From Sulfuriferula multivorans (lineage in GTDB: Bacteria > Pseudomonadota > Gammaproteobacteria > Burkholderiales > Sulfuriferulaceae): a stretch of 64,000 bases of DNA. Positions 1 through 8,399 of the stretch are shown in pieces; positions within the stretch are counted from its first letter, which is position 1, and the number at the start of each line of letters is the position of its first letter. Under the pieces are notes generated by a model. The model did no database searches. It was given only the letters and a program-made list of their open reading frames with translations, and was not told where the DNA came from. The position numbers and the translations under genes are program-made. The DNA is taken from NCBI RefSeq assembly GCF_003851125.1, contig NZ_BGOW01000014.1, positions 124,001 to 188,000 on the forward strand, given 5' to 3'.

Positions 1-81
1 GACTATATCGCCGGGATGACAGACCGCTATGCCATGCGCGAGTACCGGCGGCTGTTTACGATTGAGGAAGTAAGCTTGTAG
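1..81 (+). CDS. C-terminal end of a dGTP triphosphohydrolase-like protein (partial)
   Basis: Only the last 26 codons are in the window; the gene begins upstream. The tail reads DYIAGMTDRYAMREYRRLF and ends in TAG at 79-81. This matches my memory of the C-terminus of deoxyguanosinetriphosphate triphosphohydrolase-like HD proteins, where a D-Y-I-A-G-M-T-D-x-Y-A motif precedes the end. The catalytic HD domain lies outside the window, so the assignment rests on this motif alone. Confidence 0.6.
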   Translation, partial: DYIAGMTDRYAMREYRRLFTIEEVSL

Positions 82-140
82 GCTTCCGGTCTTGGGTTGT
101 TCGTAGCATTTTGAGGCATTAAACGAATGGCAAGTCTTGT

Positions 141-162
141 ATTGGACCGTTCGGTCCGTTAT
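141..162. promoter_or_regulatory. Operator 1 of the NemR-like repressor
   Basis: GGACCG-TT-CGGTCC (144-157) is a perfect 6+6 inverted repeat with flanks TT and GTTA. The same architecture recurs at 812-833. It lies just before the start of the TetR-type gene, where autorepression would be expected. Its position also argues against starting the regulator at the upstream ATG at 127. Confidence 0.7.
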
Positions 163-192
163 GGTTGTGTATCTTCCCCAAGCAAGCAAATT

Positions 193-789
193 ATGCCCCG
201 CTGTCGCGAATTCGATATCGACCATGCCCTTGACCAGGCGCTCAACGCGTTCTGGCTCAAGGGGTATGAAGCAACCTCGATGACGGATCTGATGGCTGCC
301 ATGGGCTTGAGCAAAAGCAGCTTTTACGAATGTTTCGGGAGCAAGCGTGAGGCGCTGCTGGCGGCATTGAGCCGTTACAGCGAACGCGAGATGGCCGAAA
401 CGCGACGTCATTTCAGCGCCGCTGAGCCGGTTGCGGTGCTGCTTGCCGAGTGGGTCAGGCACAGTATCGATCCGGCGGCGTGTCGTCCCAGCCAGCGCTG
501 CGGCTGTCTGATCGTGAATATTGCCGTGGAACTGGCGCCGCATGATCGTGAAATTGAAGATGCGGTGCGCCATCACCTCGACATGCTTGCCGCATTTCTG
601 GCAGAAACCATCCAGCGTGGAAACGCGGATGGCTCGATACCGTCCGGGTTTGAGCCAGCCCACAGCGCCGACATGCTGCTTAATTTGATTGCCGGTATTC
701 AGGTGCTGGCCAAAGGAGGTGTGGAAACGCACAGACTGGCGGCAATCATTGATGTGCAATTGGAATGCTTGCTAGGTTCTACGCATTAA
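193..789 (+). CDS. nemR: TetR-family transcriptional repressor, NemR-like
   Basis: This 198-residue protein has an N-terminal TetR helix-turn-helix (about residues 10-55, including TSMTDLMAAMGLSKSSFYECF) and a C-terminal ligand-binding region. Members of the NemR group sense reactive electrophiles through cysteines and control an old yellow enzyme. Here a Cys pair (RCGCLI) sits near residue 100, and the next gene is such an enzyme. I chose the ATG at 193 rather than the in-frame ATG at 127. The earlier start would place the operator palindrome inside the coding region, and the family motif begins at MPRCREF. Regulation is probably autogenous, because matching palindromes lie before this gene and before the reductase. 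TetR membership is secure; the NemR subfamily is inferred from context. Confidence 0.82.
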   Translation: MPRCREFDIDHALDQALNAFWLKGYEATSMTDLMAAMGLSKSSFYECFGSKREALLAALSRYSEREMAETRRHFSAAEPVAVLLAEWVRHSIDPAACRPSQRCGCLIVNIAVELAPHDREIEDAVRHHLDMLAAFLAETIQRGNADGSIPSGFEPAHSADMLLNLIAGIQVLAKGGVETHRLAAIIDVQLECLLGSTH

Positions 790-811
790 GTAATCCGGTT
801 TTTTTAACCAT

Positions 812-833
812 TTTGGACTGTTCAGTCCGTAAC
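812..833. promoter_or_regulatory. Operator 2, upstream of the old yellow enzyme gene
   Basis: GGACTG-TT-CAGTCC (815-828) is a perfect inverted repeat with the same TT centre, TT left flank and GT(A/T)A right flank as the site at 141-162. It lies between the regulator stop and the nemA start, 20 bases before the ATG. A bound repressor there would block transcription or elongation into the reductase gene. Confidence 0.7.
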
Positions 834-847
834 TACAGGAGCCAGTA

Positions 848-1966
848 ATGACTATCCAGCACCAAAGTAATCCCGATGTAACAGCCATGAGCGATCTGTT
901 CCAGCCTTACAAGCTGGGCGCCCTGACGCTGGCCAACCGTATTGTCATGGCGCCGCTTACCCGCAGCCGCGCACTGGCTGGCGATGTGCCCGGCCCGCTC
1001 GCGGTGACGTATTACACGCAGCGCGCCAGCGCCGGATTGATTATCAGCGAGGCGACGCAGATTTCCCAGCAGGGCAAAGGCTATATCCAGACACCAGGCA
1101 TCTATAGCCCGGAACAGATTGCGGGATGGCGCAAGGTGACGGATGCGGTGCATGGAGCGGGCGGAAAAATATTCCTTCAGCTCTGGCATGTCGGACGCAT
1201 TTCGCACCCCGATTTTCAGCCTGACGGCGGACTGCCCGTTGCGCCTTCGGCGATCAAACCCGAAGGCACGGTGTATACGAGCAAAGGCAAGGAAGACATG
1301 GTCACCCCACGGGCCCTGGAAACTGCCCAGATTGCCGGCATCGTTGCCGATTACCGCAATGCGTCACAGAATGCCCGCGACGCTGGTTTCGACGGCGTGG
1401 AGATACATGGCGCGAACGGCTACCTGCTCGATCAGTTCATGCGCGACAAAACCAACCAGCGTACCGATATTTACGGCGGCAGCATTGAAAACCGCGCGCG
1501 CCTGTTGCTCGAAGTCACCGATGCCGTGCTCTCGGTTTGGGATGCCGATCGTGTGGGGGTGCGCCTGTCGCCGCTGAGCACGTTCAACGACATCGACGAC
1601 AGTGATCCGGCAGCGCTGTATGGCTATGTCGCTGACCAGTTGGCAGCGCGCAAACTCGGCTTCCTGCACATGATCGAAGGCAATACCGGCGGCCCGCGCG
1701 AAACCGGCCGCGATTTCGATTTCAAAGCCATGCGCAAGCGCTTCCCGAATACTTACATGGCCAATAATTGCTACACACGCGAGATGGCGCTTGCTGCAAG
1801 GGCTGACAATACTGTTGATCTCGTCGCCTTCGGCCGGCCGTTCATTTCCAACCCGGACCTGGTCGAGCGCTTGCGCCGCAATGCGCCGCTCAATGAGCTG
1901 GATCCCGCGACGCTATATGGTGGTGATGAGCATGGCTACACCGACTATCCTTTTCTGGATCATTAA
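848..1966 (+). CDS. nemA: Old yellow enzyme family alkene reductase (N-ethylmaleimide reductase-like)
   Basis: This 372-residue FMN-dependent TIM-barrel enzyme would reduce activated C=C bonds of toxic electrophiles using NAD(P)H in the cytoplasm. The N-terminal motif FQPYKLGALTLANRIVMAPL and the substrate-binding pair H187-x2-N190 (in VEIHGANGYLLDQF) are diagnostic. DIYGGSIENRARLL and a C-terminal FGRPFISNPDLVERL complete the family pattern. The ATG at 848 has an AGGAG-like site 7 bases upstream; an internal ATG at 887 (MSDLFQPY) is the main alternative. It follows its likely repressor, with an operator in between. A small uncertainty is whether it is NemA or another OYE paralogue. Confidence 0.9.
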   Translation: MTIQHQSNPDVTAMSDLFQPYKLGALTLANRIVMAPLTRSRALAGDVPGPLAVTYYTQRASAGLIISEATQISQQGKGYIQTPGIYSPEQIAGWRKVTDAVHGAGGKIFLQLWHVGRISHPDFQPDGGLPVAPSAIKPEGTVYTSKGKEDMVTPRALETAQIAGIVADYRNASQNARDAGFDGVEIHGANGYLLDQFMRDKTNQRTDIYGGSIENRARLLLEVTDAVLSVWDADRVGVRLSPLSTFNDIDDSDPAALYGYVADQLAARKLGFLHMIEGNTGGPRETGRDFDFKAMRKRFPNTYMANNCYTREMALAARADNTVDLVAFGRPFISNPDLVERLRRNAPLNELDPATLYGGDEHGYTDYPFLDH

Positions 1967-1996
1967 GCGGGACTGAGCGATAGCCGGGCAGTGACG

Positions 1997-2707
1997 TCAG
2001 AAACCATGCTGCAATGCCCGCGCAATCACCCAGCATTGCACTTCCAGCGCGCCGGCTTTGAGCAGGGTTTCGGCCAGCGCATCCAGTGTGCTGCCGCTGG
2101 TCATTACGTCATCCACGATGGCGACGCGTCTGCCTTGAATGCTGGGGTCGCAGGCAAAAGCACCGCGCAGATTTTTGCGTCGTTCCTGGAGCGGCAAGCT
2201 GGCTTGCGGCGGCGTGTCGATGACGCGCGTGGCGGCGTGAGGCAATACCGGCAGATGCAGATTGCGGGCGACATGCCGGGCGATTTCATGCGCCTGATTA
2301 AAGCCTCGCTGCCTGAGCCGGTTGGGGTGCAACGGCATGGGAATCAGCGCATCCGGTAAAGGCTGGCCATTCACCTGAGTTGCCAGGGTGTCTGCAAGCA
2401 GGGAGACGACGGCGAAATTGTGGCTGTATTTGAGTGACTGGACCAAACGATCCAGCGGAAAAGCATAGGTAAAGGCAGCAAATGTATGGGCAAAGTGGGG
2501 CGCACGTTTTAGGCAGTGCCCACATACTTTTCCATCCAGCGTGGGGAGTGCACACACCGGGCAACACGCCTGGTTATGGTAGGGCAAGTCAGCAGCACAG
2601 CCAGCACATAGCTTGCGGCGACCGGAGAATGCACCGCAGAGCAGGCAATCCTGCGGCAGCAAGGTTTGCATAAATTTTGTGCAGATGTTCAATATTGGCA
2701 CAGACAA
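1997..2707 (-). CDS. comF: ComF family phosphoribosyltransferase-like protein
   Basis: This 236-residue protein has the double zinc-ribbon N-terminus of ComF/GntX (CLLCG, CAGC, CPVC, CGHC, about residues 20-70) followed by a phosphoribosyltransferase fold. The PRPP-binding signature is VAIVDDVMTSGST near residue 195, preceded by the RGFNQA motif. Family members take part in DNA uptake or use of external DNA. The gene converges on nemA with a 30-base gap and stands alone. The exact substrate of ComF proteins is unsettled. Confidence 0.88.
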   Translation of the reverse strand: MSVPILNICTKFMQTLLPQDCLLCGAFSGRRKLCAGCAADLPYHNQACCPVCALPTLDGKVCGHCLKRAPHFAHTFAAFTYAFPLDRLVQSLKYSHNFAVVSLLADTLATQVNGQPLPDALIPMPLHPNRLRQRGFNQAHEIARHVARNLHLPVLPHAATRVIDTPPQASLPLQERRKNLRGAFACDPSIQGRRVAIVDDVMTSGSTLDALAETLLKAGALEVQCWVIARALQHGF

Positions 2708-2767
2708 AATTGACTATCCACCTCAAATAAAAGACAATTCAACCCATTCTAACGCGCCCACTCGTGC

Positions 2768-3154
2768 ATGAAAGTAAAGAAGCTTATTACCGCCGAGCAA
2801 TCGCGATTTTCGGCACAGCTGTTCAGCATCGCCAGCGTAACGGCCACGCTGATTCCACCTTTGCTGATGATCTGGATTGCTGCATCCATTTTTGTATATG
2901 CCTCGATCGCCCATCATCCGAACCCGCGCACGGCTGAGTACAACCGCTTTTCCGGCTATCGATTCTATGGCGCAGCCGGGTCGATGATGGTGTTCGGTCA
3001 GCCAATTTATGTCCTGTTTGGCAACTGGCATGGCCTAGTGGCGATATGGGCGATACTGGCCATTGTGGTGGTGCCGTGGGGGGTGTGGAGCATTTACAAG
3101 GCGGGCCATGAGCAATGGCAGGATATGACAATAGAGGTAGACACCAATGAATGA
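2768..3154 (+). CDS. Small membrane protein of unknown function preceding bioB
   Basis: I do not recognise this 128-residue protein. It has two hydrophobic segments, about residues 20-45 ([20 protein letters not shown]) and 83-108, joined by a polar loop rich in Tyr, Arg and Asn. The C-terminus is acidic (TIEVDTNE). Its stop overlaps the bioB start by 8 bases, so the two are probably co-transcribed and translationally coupled. That position could hint at a role in biotin or precursor traffic, but it may equally be a passenger gene. It diverges from comF across a 60-base gap that must hold both promoters. Confidence 0.75.
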   Translation: MKVKKLITAEQSRFSAQLFSIASVTATLIPPLLMIWIAASIFVYASIAHHPNPRTAEYNRFSGYRFYGAAGSMMVFGQPIYVLFGNWHGLVAIWAILAIVVVPWGVWSIYKAGHEQWQDMTIEVDTNE

Positions 3155-4133
3155 CATGACCCAAGCCGCAGCCTTGATCGAATCGGCAAACGAAAAATGG
3201 CGCGTGGCCGAGGTGGAGGCGCTGTTTGCGCTGCCTTTCAATGATTTGATGTTTCGCGCGCAGAGCGTGCACCGCGAGCATTTCGACCCCAACACCGTGC
3301 AACTGTCCACCCTGCTTTCCATCAAGACCGGCGGCTGCTCCGAGGATTGCGGCTACTGTCCGCAAGCCGCGCGCTACGACACCGGGGTAGAAAATCAGGG
3401 CCTGCTGGAAATGAATGCAGTGCTGGACGCAGCGCGCGCTGCCAAGGCTGCCGGTGCGACGCGCTTTTGCATGGGCGCCGCCTGGCGCGGGCCCAAACAG
3501 CGCGATCTGGATCCGGTGCTGGACATGGTGCGCGAGGTCAAGGCGCTCGGGCTGGAAACCTGCGCCACGCTGGGCATGCTGAAAGACGGTCAGGCCGAGC
3601 AATTGAAAGATGCCGGACTGGACTACTACAACCACAATCTCGATACCGCGCCCGAGTTCTACGGCGAGGTCATCACCACGCGCGCCTATCAGGACCGACT
3701 TGACACGCTGGATCGCGTGCGCGGCGCCGATCTGCATGTATGCTGCGGCGGTATCGTCGGCATGGGTGAATCACGCACCCAGCGCGCCGGGCTGATTGCA
3801 CAGCTCGCCAACCTCGACCCGCAGCCGGAATCGGTCCCGATCAACATGCTGGTGCAGGTGGAAGGCACGCCGTTGCAGGACACCGAGGCGCTCGACCCGC
3901 TCGAATTCGTGCGCACCATCGCGGTGGCGCGCATCGCCTTGTCGAAGAGCTATGTGCGGTTGTCCGCAGGACGGCAGGAAATGTCTGAAGCCATACAGGC
4001 GCTGTGTTTTCTGGCGGGCGCCAACTCGATTTTTTATGGCGAAAAACTGCTGACCACCGGCAACCCGGATGTGGCACGCGACCGTAATCTGCTGAACAAG
4101 CTGGGAATACGGCCGCAGGGCGAAGCGCATTGA
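3147..4133 (+). CDS. bioB: Biotin synthase
   Basis: This 328-residue radical-SAM enzyme inserts sulfur into dethiobiotin in the last step of biotin synthesis. The CxxxCxxC cluster for the [4Fe-4S] centre is C64-SED-C68-GY-C71. YYNHNLDT, the [11 protein letters not shown] segment and the [11 protein letters not shown] motif, whose Arg is a ligand of the second [2Fe-2S] cluster, are present. Length is normal. The start overlaps the upstream membrane gene by 8 bases. It leads the bioB-F-H-C-D cluster, in which every later junction except bioB-bioF overlaps. Confidence 0.98.
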   Translation: MNDMTQAAALIESANEKWRVAEVEALFALPFNDLMFRAQSVHREHFDPNTVQLSTLLSIKTGGCSEDCGYCPQAARYDTGVENQGLLEMNAVLDAARAAKAAGATRFCMGAAWRGPKQRDLDPVLDMVREVKALGLETCATLGMLKDGQAEQLKDAGLDYYNHNLDTAPEFYGEVITTRAYQDRLDTLDRVRGADLHVCCGGIVGMGESRTQRAGLIAQLANLDPQPESVPINMLVQVEGTPLQDTEALDPLEFVRTIAVARIALSKSYVRLSAGRQEMSEAIQALCFLAGANSIFYGEKLLTTGNPDVARDRNLLNKLGIRPQGEAH

Positions 4134-4207
4134 TACAGGCAGGTTGAAGGCCGCATGCGGCTGGATGTTCTGAATCCTGTCACTCTGTTGGTTTCATAGA
4201 TCAAGCG

Positions 4208-5389
4208 ATGACAACGCCTCCCCCCTTCAATGCGCTGGAGCGCATTCGTACTGAATTGGCACACCTCGAGGCGCAAAGCCTGCGGCGTAACCGGCGTTTG
4301 CTCGAATCACCGCAAGCCGCGCACGTGCGTGTTGACGGCCAAAACCTGCTGTCATTTTGCAGCAATGACTATCTTGGATTGGCCAATCATCCTGCGCTGA
4401 TTGCTGCGGCCAGTCAGGCTGTACTCAGCACGGGTGTGGGGGCGGGTGCTTCGCATCTCATCACCGGTCATCATGCATTCCACCATGGGTTGGAAATGCG
4501 TATTGCCGGATTCGTCGGCTTGCCTGCCGCGTTGCTATTTTCCACAGGTTACATGGCCAATATCGGCGTGGTGACGGCGCTGATCGGACGCGATGGCGAG
4601 GTGTTTGCCGACCGTCTCAACCATGCCTCGCTCAACGATGCCGCGCTGTTGTCGCGCGCAAAATTGACGCGTTACCCGCACAACGATATGGCCACGCTGG
4701 AAACCCAACTGTCATCCAGCCGCTCAGTGCAAAAGCTGGTGCTGGTGGATGCGGTATTCAGCATGGACGGCGATTTGGCGCCGTTGCCTGATTTGCTGGC
4801 GCTGTGCGAGCGTTACGACGCCTGGCTGCTGGTGGATGATGCGCACGGCTTTGGTGTGCTGGGCGCGGGTGGGCGTGGGGCGTTGGCGCACTTCGGCTTG
4901 GCATCGCCGCGCATCATCTACATGGCCACTCTGGGCAAAGCCGCCGGTGTATTCGGGGCGGTCGTGGCAGGCGAGGCAGAGGTGATCGAATGGCTGCTGC
5001 AAAAAGCGCGCACCTATATTTACACGACCGCGACGCCGCCGCTGCTGTCGGCGGCTTTGCTCGCCAGCATTGATCTGATCGAAGCGGGTGACGGCTTGCG
5101 TGTGCATTTGCAAAACCTGATCAAACAATTGCGTGCCAGCCTGCGCACCCCAAACTGGCAGCTGATGGATTCCGCCACCCCCATCCAGCCTGTGCTGATC
5201 GGTAGCAACGATGCGGTGCTGGCAGCCAGTCAGCGCTTGCTCGAGCGCGGCATCCTGGTACCGGCGATCCGTCCTCCTACGGTGCCTGCCAACAGCGCGC
5301 GTCTGCGCATCTCGCTGAGCGCGGCACACACTGAAGCCGATGTGGCGCAGCTGGTGGACGCACTTAACAGTATTCATGCAGCGGGCTGA
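4208..5389 (+). CDS. bioF: 8-amino-7-oxononanoate synthase
   Basis: This 393-residue PLP enzyme condenses pimeloyl-ACP with L-alanine. FCSNDYLGLANHP near residue 50, HASLNDAAL near 139, the D-D-A-H motif (VDDAHGFGVLG, near 212) and the PLP lysine in TLGKAAGVFGA (about residue 240) mark the fold-type I alpha-oxoamine synthase family. The gap from bioB is 74 bases and includes the 12-base palindrome at 4150-4161. The ribosome site before ATG 4208 is weak. Its 3' end overlaps bioH. Confidence 0.97.
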   Translation: MTTPPPFNALERIRTELAHLEAQSLRRNRRLLESPQAAHVRVDGQNLLSFCSNDYLGLANHPALIAAASQAVLSTGVGAGASHLITGHHAFHHGLEMRIAGFVGLPAALLFSTGYMANIGVVTALIGRDGEVFADRLNHASLNDAALLSRAKLTRYPHNDMATLETQLSSSRSVQKLVLVDAVFSMDGDLAPLPDLLALCERYDAWLLVDDAHGFGVLGAGGRGALAHFGLASPRIIYMATLGKAAGVFGAVVAGEAEVIEWLLQKARTYIYTTATPPLLSAALLASIDLIEAGDGLRVHLQNLIKQLRASLRTPNWQLMDSATPIQPVLIGSNDAVLAASQRLLERGILVPAIRPPTVPANSARLRISLSAAHTEADVAQLVDALNSIHAAG

Positions 5390-6149
5390 TTTGCATATCG
5401 AAATACGTGGACAGGGCGCGCCGCTGGTGCTGCTGCACGGCTGGGGCATGCACGGCGGTGTGTGGGCGGGTGTGACCGACGAACTGGCTCGGCATCATCA
5501 ATTGCATGTTGTGGATTTGCCCGGCTATGGCGGCAGTGCAGCGCTCACTCCTTACACGCTGGAAACGCTGGCAGCGCGTTTGATCGATGCATTGCCGGCG
5601 CATTTCGATGTATGCGGCTGGTCGCTGGGTGGTCAGCTGGCGCTGAGCATGGCGCGGTTATATCCGGCGCAGGTGAGCAGACTGGTTACCGTGGGTACCA
5701 ATCCATGCTTTGTGACGCGTGCCGACTGGCCGCAGGGCATTCAGCGTGAAGTATTGCAACTCTTCGCGGAAAGCCTGGTGAATGATTATGAAGGCACGCT
5801 GAAGCGTTTCCTTGCATTGCAGGCCAGAGGAGACGAGTCGGCGCGAGCAGTGCTGGCACGACTGCGCGAGTTGCTGTTTGTGCGCGGCAGACCGGACCAG
5901 GCAGTACTCGAAGCTGGACTGATTATTTTGCTCAATGCCGATCTGCGGAGCTCTGTTCCGGACATCACTCAACGCGCATTGGTGATACATGGCAGTCACG
6001 ATGCCCTGGCTCCGATGGCTGCGGGCGAATGGCTTGCGCAACACTTGCCGGATGGACATCTGTGTCGTATTTCCGGCGCTTCGCACGCCCCCTTTCTCTC
6101 GCATCGTGTCGAGTTTGTTTCGGCGCTGACGGATTTTTTGCATGACTGA
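5376..6149 (+). CDS. bioH: Pimeloyl-ACP methyl ester carboxylesterase
   Basis: This 257-residue alpha/beta-hydrolase removes the methyl group from pimeloyl-ACP methyl ester. That releases the finished pimeloyl chain from fatty-acid synthesis for BioF. The oxyanion segment LLHGWGMHGGVW and the nucleophile elbow C-G-W-S83-L-G-G match E. coli BioH, whose Ser is residue 82. The C-terminal catalytic His lies in GASHAPFLSH. I start it at ATG 5376 (MQRADLHIEIRGQG), which overlaps the bioF stop by 14 bases. The longer frame from 5340 would add a non-homologous N-terminus. Confidence 0.95.
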   Translation: MQRADLHIEIRGQGAPLVLLHGWGMHGGVWAGVTDELARHHQLHVVDLPGYGGSAALTPYTLETLAARLIDALPAHFDVCGWSLGGQLALSMARLYPAQVSRLVTVGTNPCFVTRADWPQGIQREVLQLFAESLVNDYEGTLKRFLALQARGDESARAVLARLRELLFVRGRPDQAVLEAGLIILLNADLRSSVPDITQRALVIHGSHDALAPMAAGEWLAQHLPDGHLCRISGASHAPFLSHRVEFVSALTDFLHD

Positions 6150-7041
6150 CGCCATTTACGATCTCGACAAAAAACGGGTGCGTGCAGCCTTCGACCACGC
6201 TGCCGCCAGCTATGACGCGCATGCCGTATTGCAGCGCGAAATTTGCGACCGCATGCTGGAGCGGCTCGATTATGTGAAGCACACGCCCAACACCTTGCTG
6301 GATGCCGGTGCGGGCACAGGCTATGGCGCCGCCAGGTTGCGTAGCCGTTACCCGGAAGCGCATCTGGTGGCGCTGGATCTGGCTGAATCCATGTTGCAGA
6401 TCGCCCGGCCCAAACCCAGCCTGTGGCAGCGCATCAGTCGAGCTGCGCCGTTTAGCGCGGTATGTGCGGACATTGACCGGCTGCCGCTGAAAACTTCCAG
6501 CGTGGACATGGTGTGGTCCAATCTCGCGCTGCAATGGTGCAACGACCTGAATGTGAGTTTCGCGGAAATGCACCGGGTGCTGGCGCCCAATGGTTTGCTG
6601 ATGTTTTCCACCTTCGGCCCGGATACGCTCAAGGAATTGCGTCAGGCGTTCAACACGGTGGATGGTTACAGCCACGTCAACCGTTTCGTCGATATGCACG
6701 ACATCGGCGATGTGCTGGTACATGCGGGGTTCAGTACGCCGGTGATGGACATGGAATACATCACGCTGACTTATGACGATCTGAAAACGCTGATGCGGGA
6801 GCTCAAGGCAATCGGCGCGCACAACGTTACGGCAGGGCGCAATCCCGGACTGATGGGGCGCGCACGCTGGCAGGCGCTGGAAACGGCGTATGAAAAATTT
6901 CGCCAGCAAGGCCGCCTGCCGTCAACTTACGAAGTGATCTATGGCCACGCCTGGGTGAACCAGAAAACCCGTACCGCCGATGGCCAGCAAATCATCCAGA
7001 TGAATATCCAGAGGCGCCGCACGGAGAAAGGCCTGCCATGA
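6142..7041 (+). CDS. bioC: Malonyl-ACP O-methyltransferase
   Basis: This 299-residue SAM-dependent methyltransferase caps malonyl-ACP so that fatty-acid enzymes can extend it to the pimeloyl methyl ester. The N-terminal RAAFDHAAASYDAHAVLQ segment is typical of BioC. SAM motif I is LLDAGAGTGYGA (about residue 53), and DMVWSNLALQWCND is the conserved motif near residue 125. The gene overlaps bioH by 8 bases and bioD by 4. With bioH next door, the operon encodes the complete BioC-BioH pimelate route. Confidence 0.96.
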   Translation: MTDAIYDLDKKRVRAAFDHAAASYDAHAVLQREICDRMLERLDYVKHTPNTLLDAGAGTGYGAARLRSRYPEAHLVALDLAESMLQIARPKPSLWQRISRAAPFSAVCADIDRLPLKTSSVDMVWSNLALQWCNDLNVSFAEMHRVLAPNGLLMFSTFGPDTLKELRQAFNTVDGYSHVNRFVDMHDIGDVLVHAGFSTPVMDMEYITLTYDDLKTLMRELKAIGAHNVTAGRNPGLMGRARWQALETAYEKFRQQGRLPSTYEVIYGHAWVNQKTRTADGQQIIQMNIQRRRTEKGLP

Positions 7042-7718
7042 CAGCGCGGGGCTACTTCGTCACCGGCACCGACACCGGTGTGGGCAAGACGCTGATATCG
7101 GCTGCCCTGCTGCGCTATTTTGCCCAGCGCGGATTGCGCGTGGCCGGAATGAAACCGGTGGCGGCGGGATGCGAGTGGCGTGATGGGGTAGCGTATTGGG
7201 ATGATGTGGAGCAACTGCGCGCTGCAGCCAATGTGGATGCAGCGCAAGCGCTGGTGAATACCTACCGTTTCGAGGCCGCCGTCGCACCGCACATCGCAGC
7301 TGCGCAGGCCGGGATGACAATCCAGCTGGATGTGATCGCGCGGGCGTGTGATGCGTTGCACGCGCAGGCTGATGTCGTGATAGTGGAAGGCGCAGGTGGT
7401 TTTCGCGTGCCGTTGAATGATCATCAGGACATGTCCGACCTCGCGCGCAAGTTGTCCTTGCCGGTGATACTGGTGGTTGGAATGCGCCTGGGTTGCATCA
7501 ACCATGCGTTGCTTAGCGCCGAAGCCATCCGCCAGGCCGGGCTGCCACTGGCGGGTTGGGTGGCCAACCGGATTGATCCCGCCATGGCGCAATTTGACGC
7601 CAATCTGGCGACGCTACAGCAGCGCCTCAATATGCCTTTATTGGGCGTAGTGCCGTGGCTGGCCAGTATGGATTTTTCAGCGCTTTCCACCTATCTCGCG
7701 TTCGAAAAATTACTCTAA
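7038..7718 (+). CDS. bioD: ATP-dependent dethiobiotin synthetase
   Basis: This 226-residue P-loop enzyme forms the ureido ring of dethiobiotin from diaminopelargonic acid, CO2 and ATP. The P-loop is GTDTGVGKT (residues 10-18), followed by the substrate Lys motif GMKPVAAGC and EGAGGFRVPL. It starts in an ATGA overlap with bioC and ends the operon. No bioA (the aminotransferase before BioD) is in this cluster, so that gene must lie elsewhere. An AT-rich gap follows, without a convincing terminator. Confidence 0.97.
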   Translation: MTARGYFVTGTDTGVGKTLISAALLRYFAQRGLRVAGMKPVAAGCEWRDGVAYWDDVEQLRAAANVDAAQALVNTYRFEAAVAPHIAAAQAGMTIQLDVIARACDALHAQADVVIVEGAGGFRVPLNDHQDMSDLARKLSLPVILVVGMRLGCINHALLSAEAIRQAGLPLAGWVANRIDPAMAQFDANLATLQQRLNMPLLGVVPWLASMDFSALSTYLAFEKLL

Positions 7719-7884
7719 CAGCAAATTCGAATAGTGTTATTTAATTAATAAATTACATAGATATTTCAAATGCTTGCATAATATATTTGATTGTTTTCGC
7801 CGTTATGCTGTGCTACTTTAGCCAGCGCGACAAAAGGTCGCAGGGCATCCGACTTAAAACGACAATAAGCGGGATTTGCACAAA

Positions 7885-8367
7885 ATGTACGGCGGCATAC
7901 AAATCACTCAGACTGGCCCAGTGGATTGCTGTATCACTGCACGGCCCAATTGCTCGCTGTCGCGGTCGGGCAAAATTCTTGTTTTAGCTTCCCTCTTTCT
8001 GATTCTGTCGGGCACCGCCTGGGTGTTTGCCATGATGGGCGCCTGGCCGATTCTGCCTTTTGCCGGGCTGGAAATGCTGGTTGTCTTGCTGGCGTTTTAT
8101 CAAATTTCCTGTCACGAGCGCGACTACGAGCGCATTACCATTGTAGGTAACAAACTGGTGCTGGAGCGACGCGATAATGTGCGCGTCATGCGTTCCGAAT
8201 ATAACCGTTGCTGGGCGCAGGTCGTGCTGCAGTGTCGGACGGTCGGTCAGCAGTGTCGGGTGGCGCTACGCACACACGGCGCCGAGCAGGAATTGGGACG
8301 TCATCTTAACGATGAGCAACGTACCGAACTGGCACACCAGCTGGAATGGCGGCTTGGGTGTCAATAA
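7885..8367 (+). CDS. DUF2244 integral membrane protein of the cytochrome oxidase cluster
   Basis: This 160-residue protein has two close transmembrane segments (about residues 31-75, ILVLASLFLILSGTAW and the following stretch) and a soluble C-terminal domain with the DUF2244 pattern SCHERDYERITI. In betaproteobacteria DUF2244 genes regularly stand just before the aa3 oxidase genes, as here, but no biochemical role is established. I start at ATG 7885; a TTG at 7876 is also in frame. An AT-rich gap upstream (7719-7884) probably carries the promoter of the whole oxidase cluster. Confidence 0.85.
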   Translation: MYGGIQITQTGPVDCCITARPNCSLSRSGKILVLASLFLILSGTAWVFAMMGAWPILPFAGLEMLVVLLAFYQISCHERDYERITIVGNKLVLERRDNVRVMRSEYNRCWAQVVLQCRTVGQQCRVALRTHGAEQELGRHLNDEQRTELAHQLEWRLGCQ

Positions 8368-8399
8368 ATAAGCAGAATCACGAGGATAGGGGAGAAGGC

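Noticed and set aside
4150-4161. 12-base palindrome GCCGCATGCGGC between bioB and bioF
   Set aside because: Short GC-rich palindromes are frequent at this base composition. There is no second copy in the operon to support an operator.
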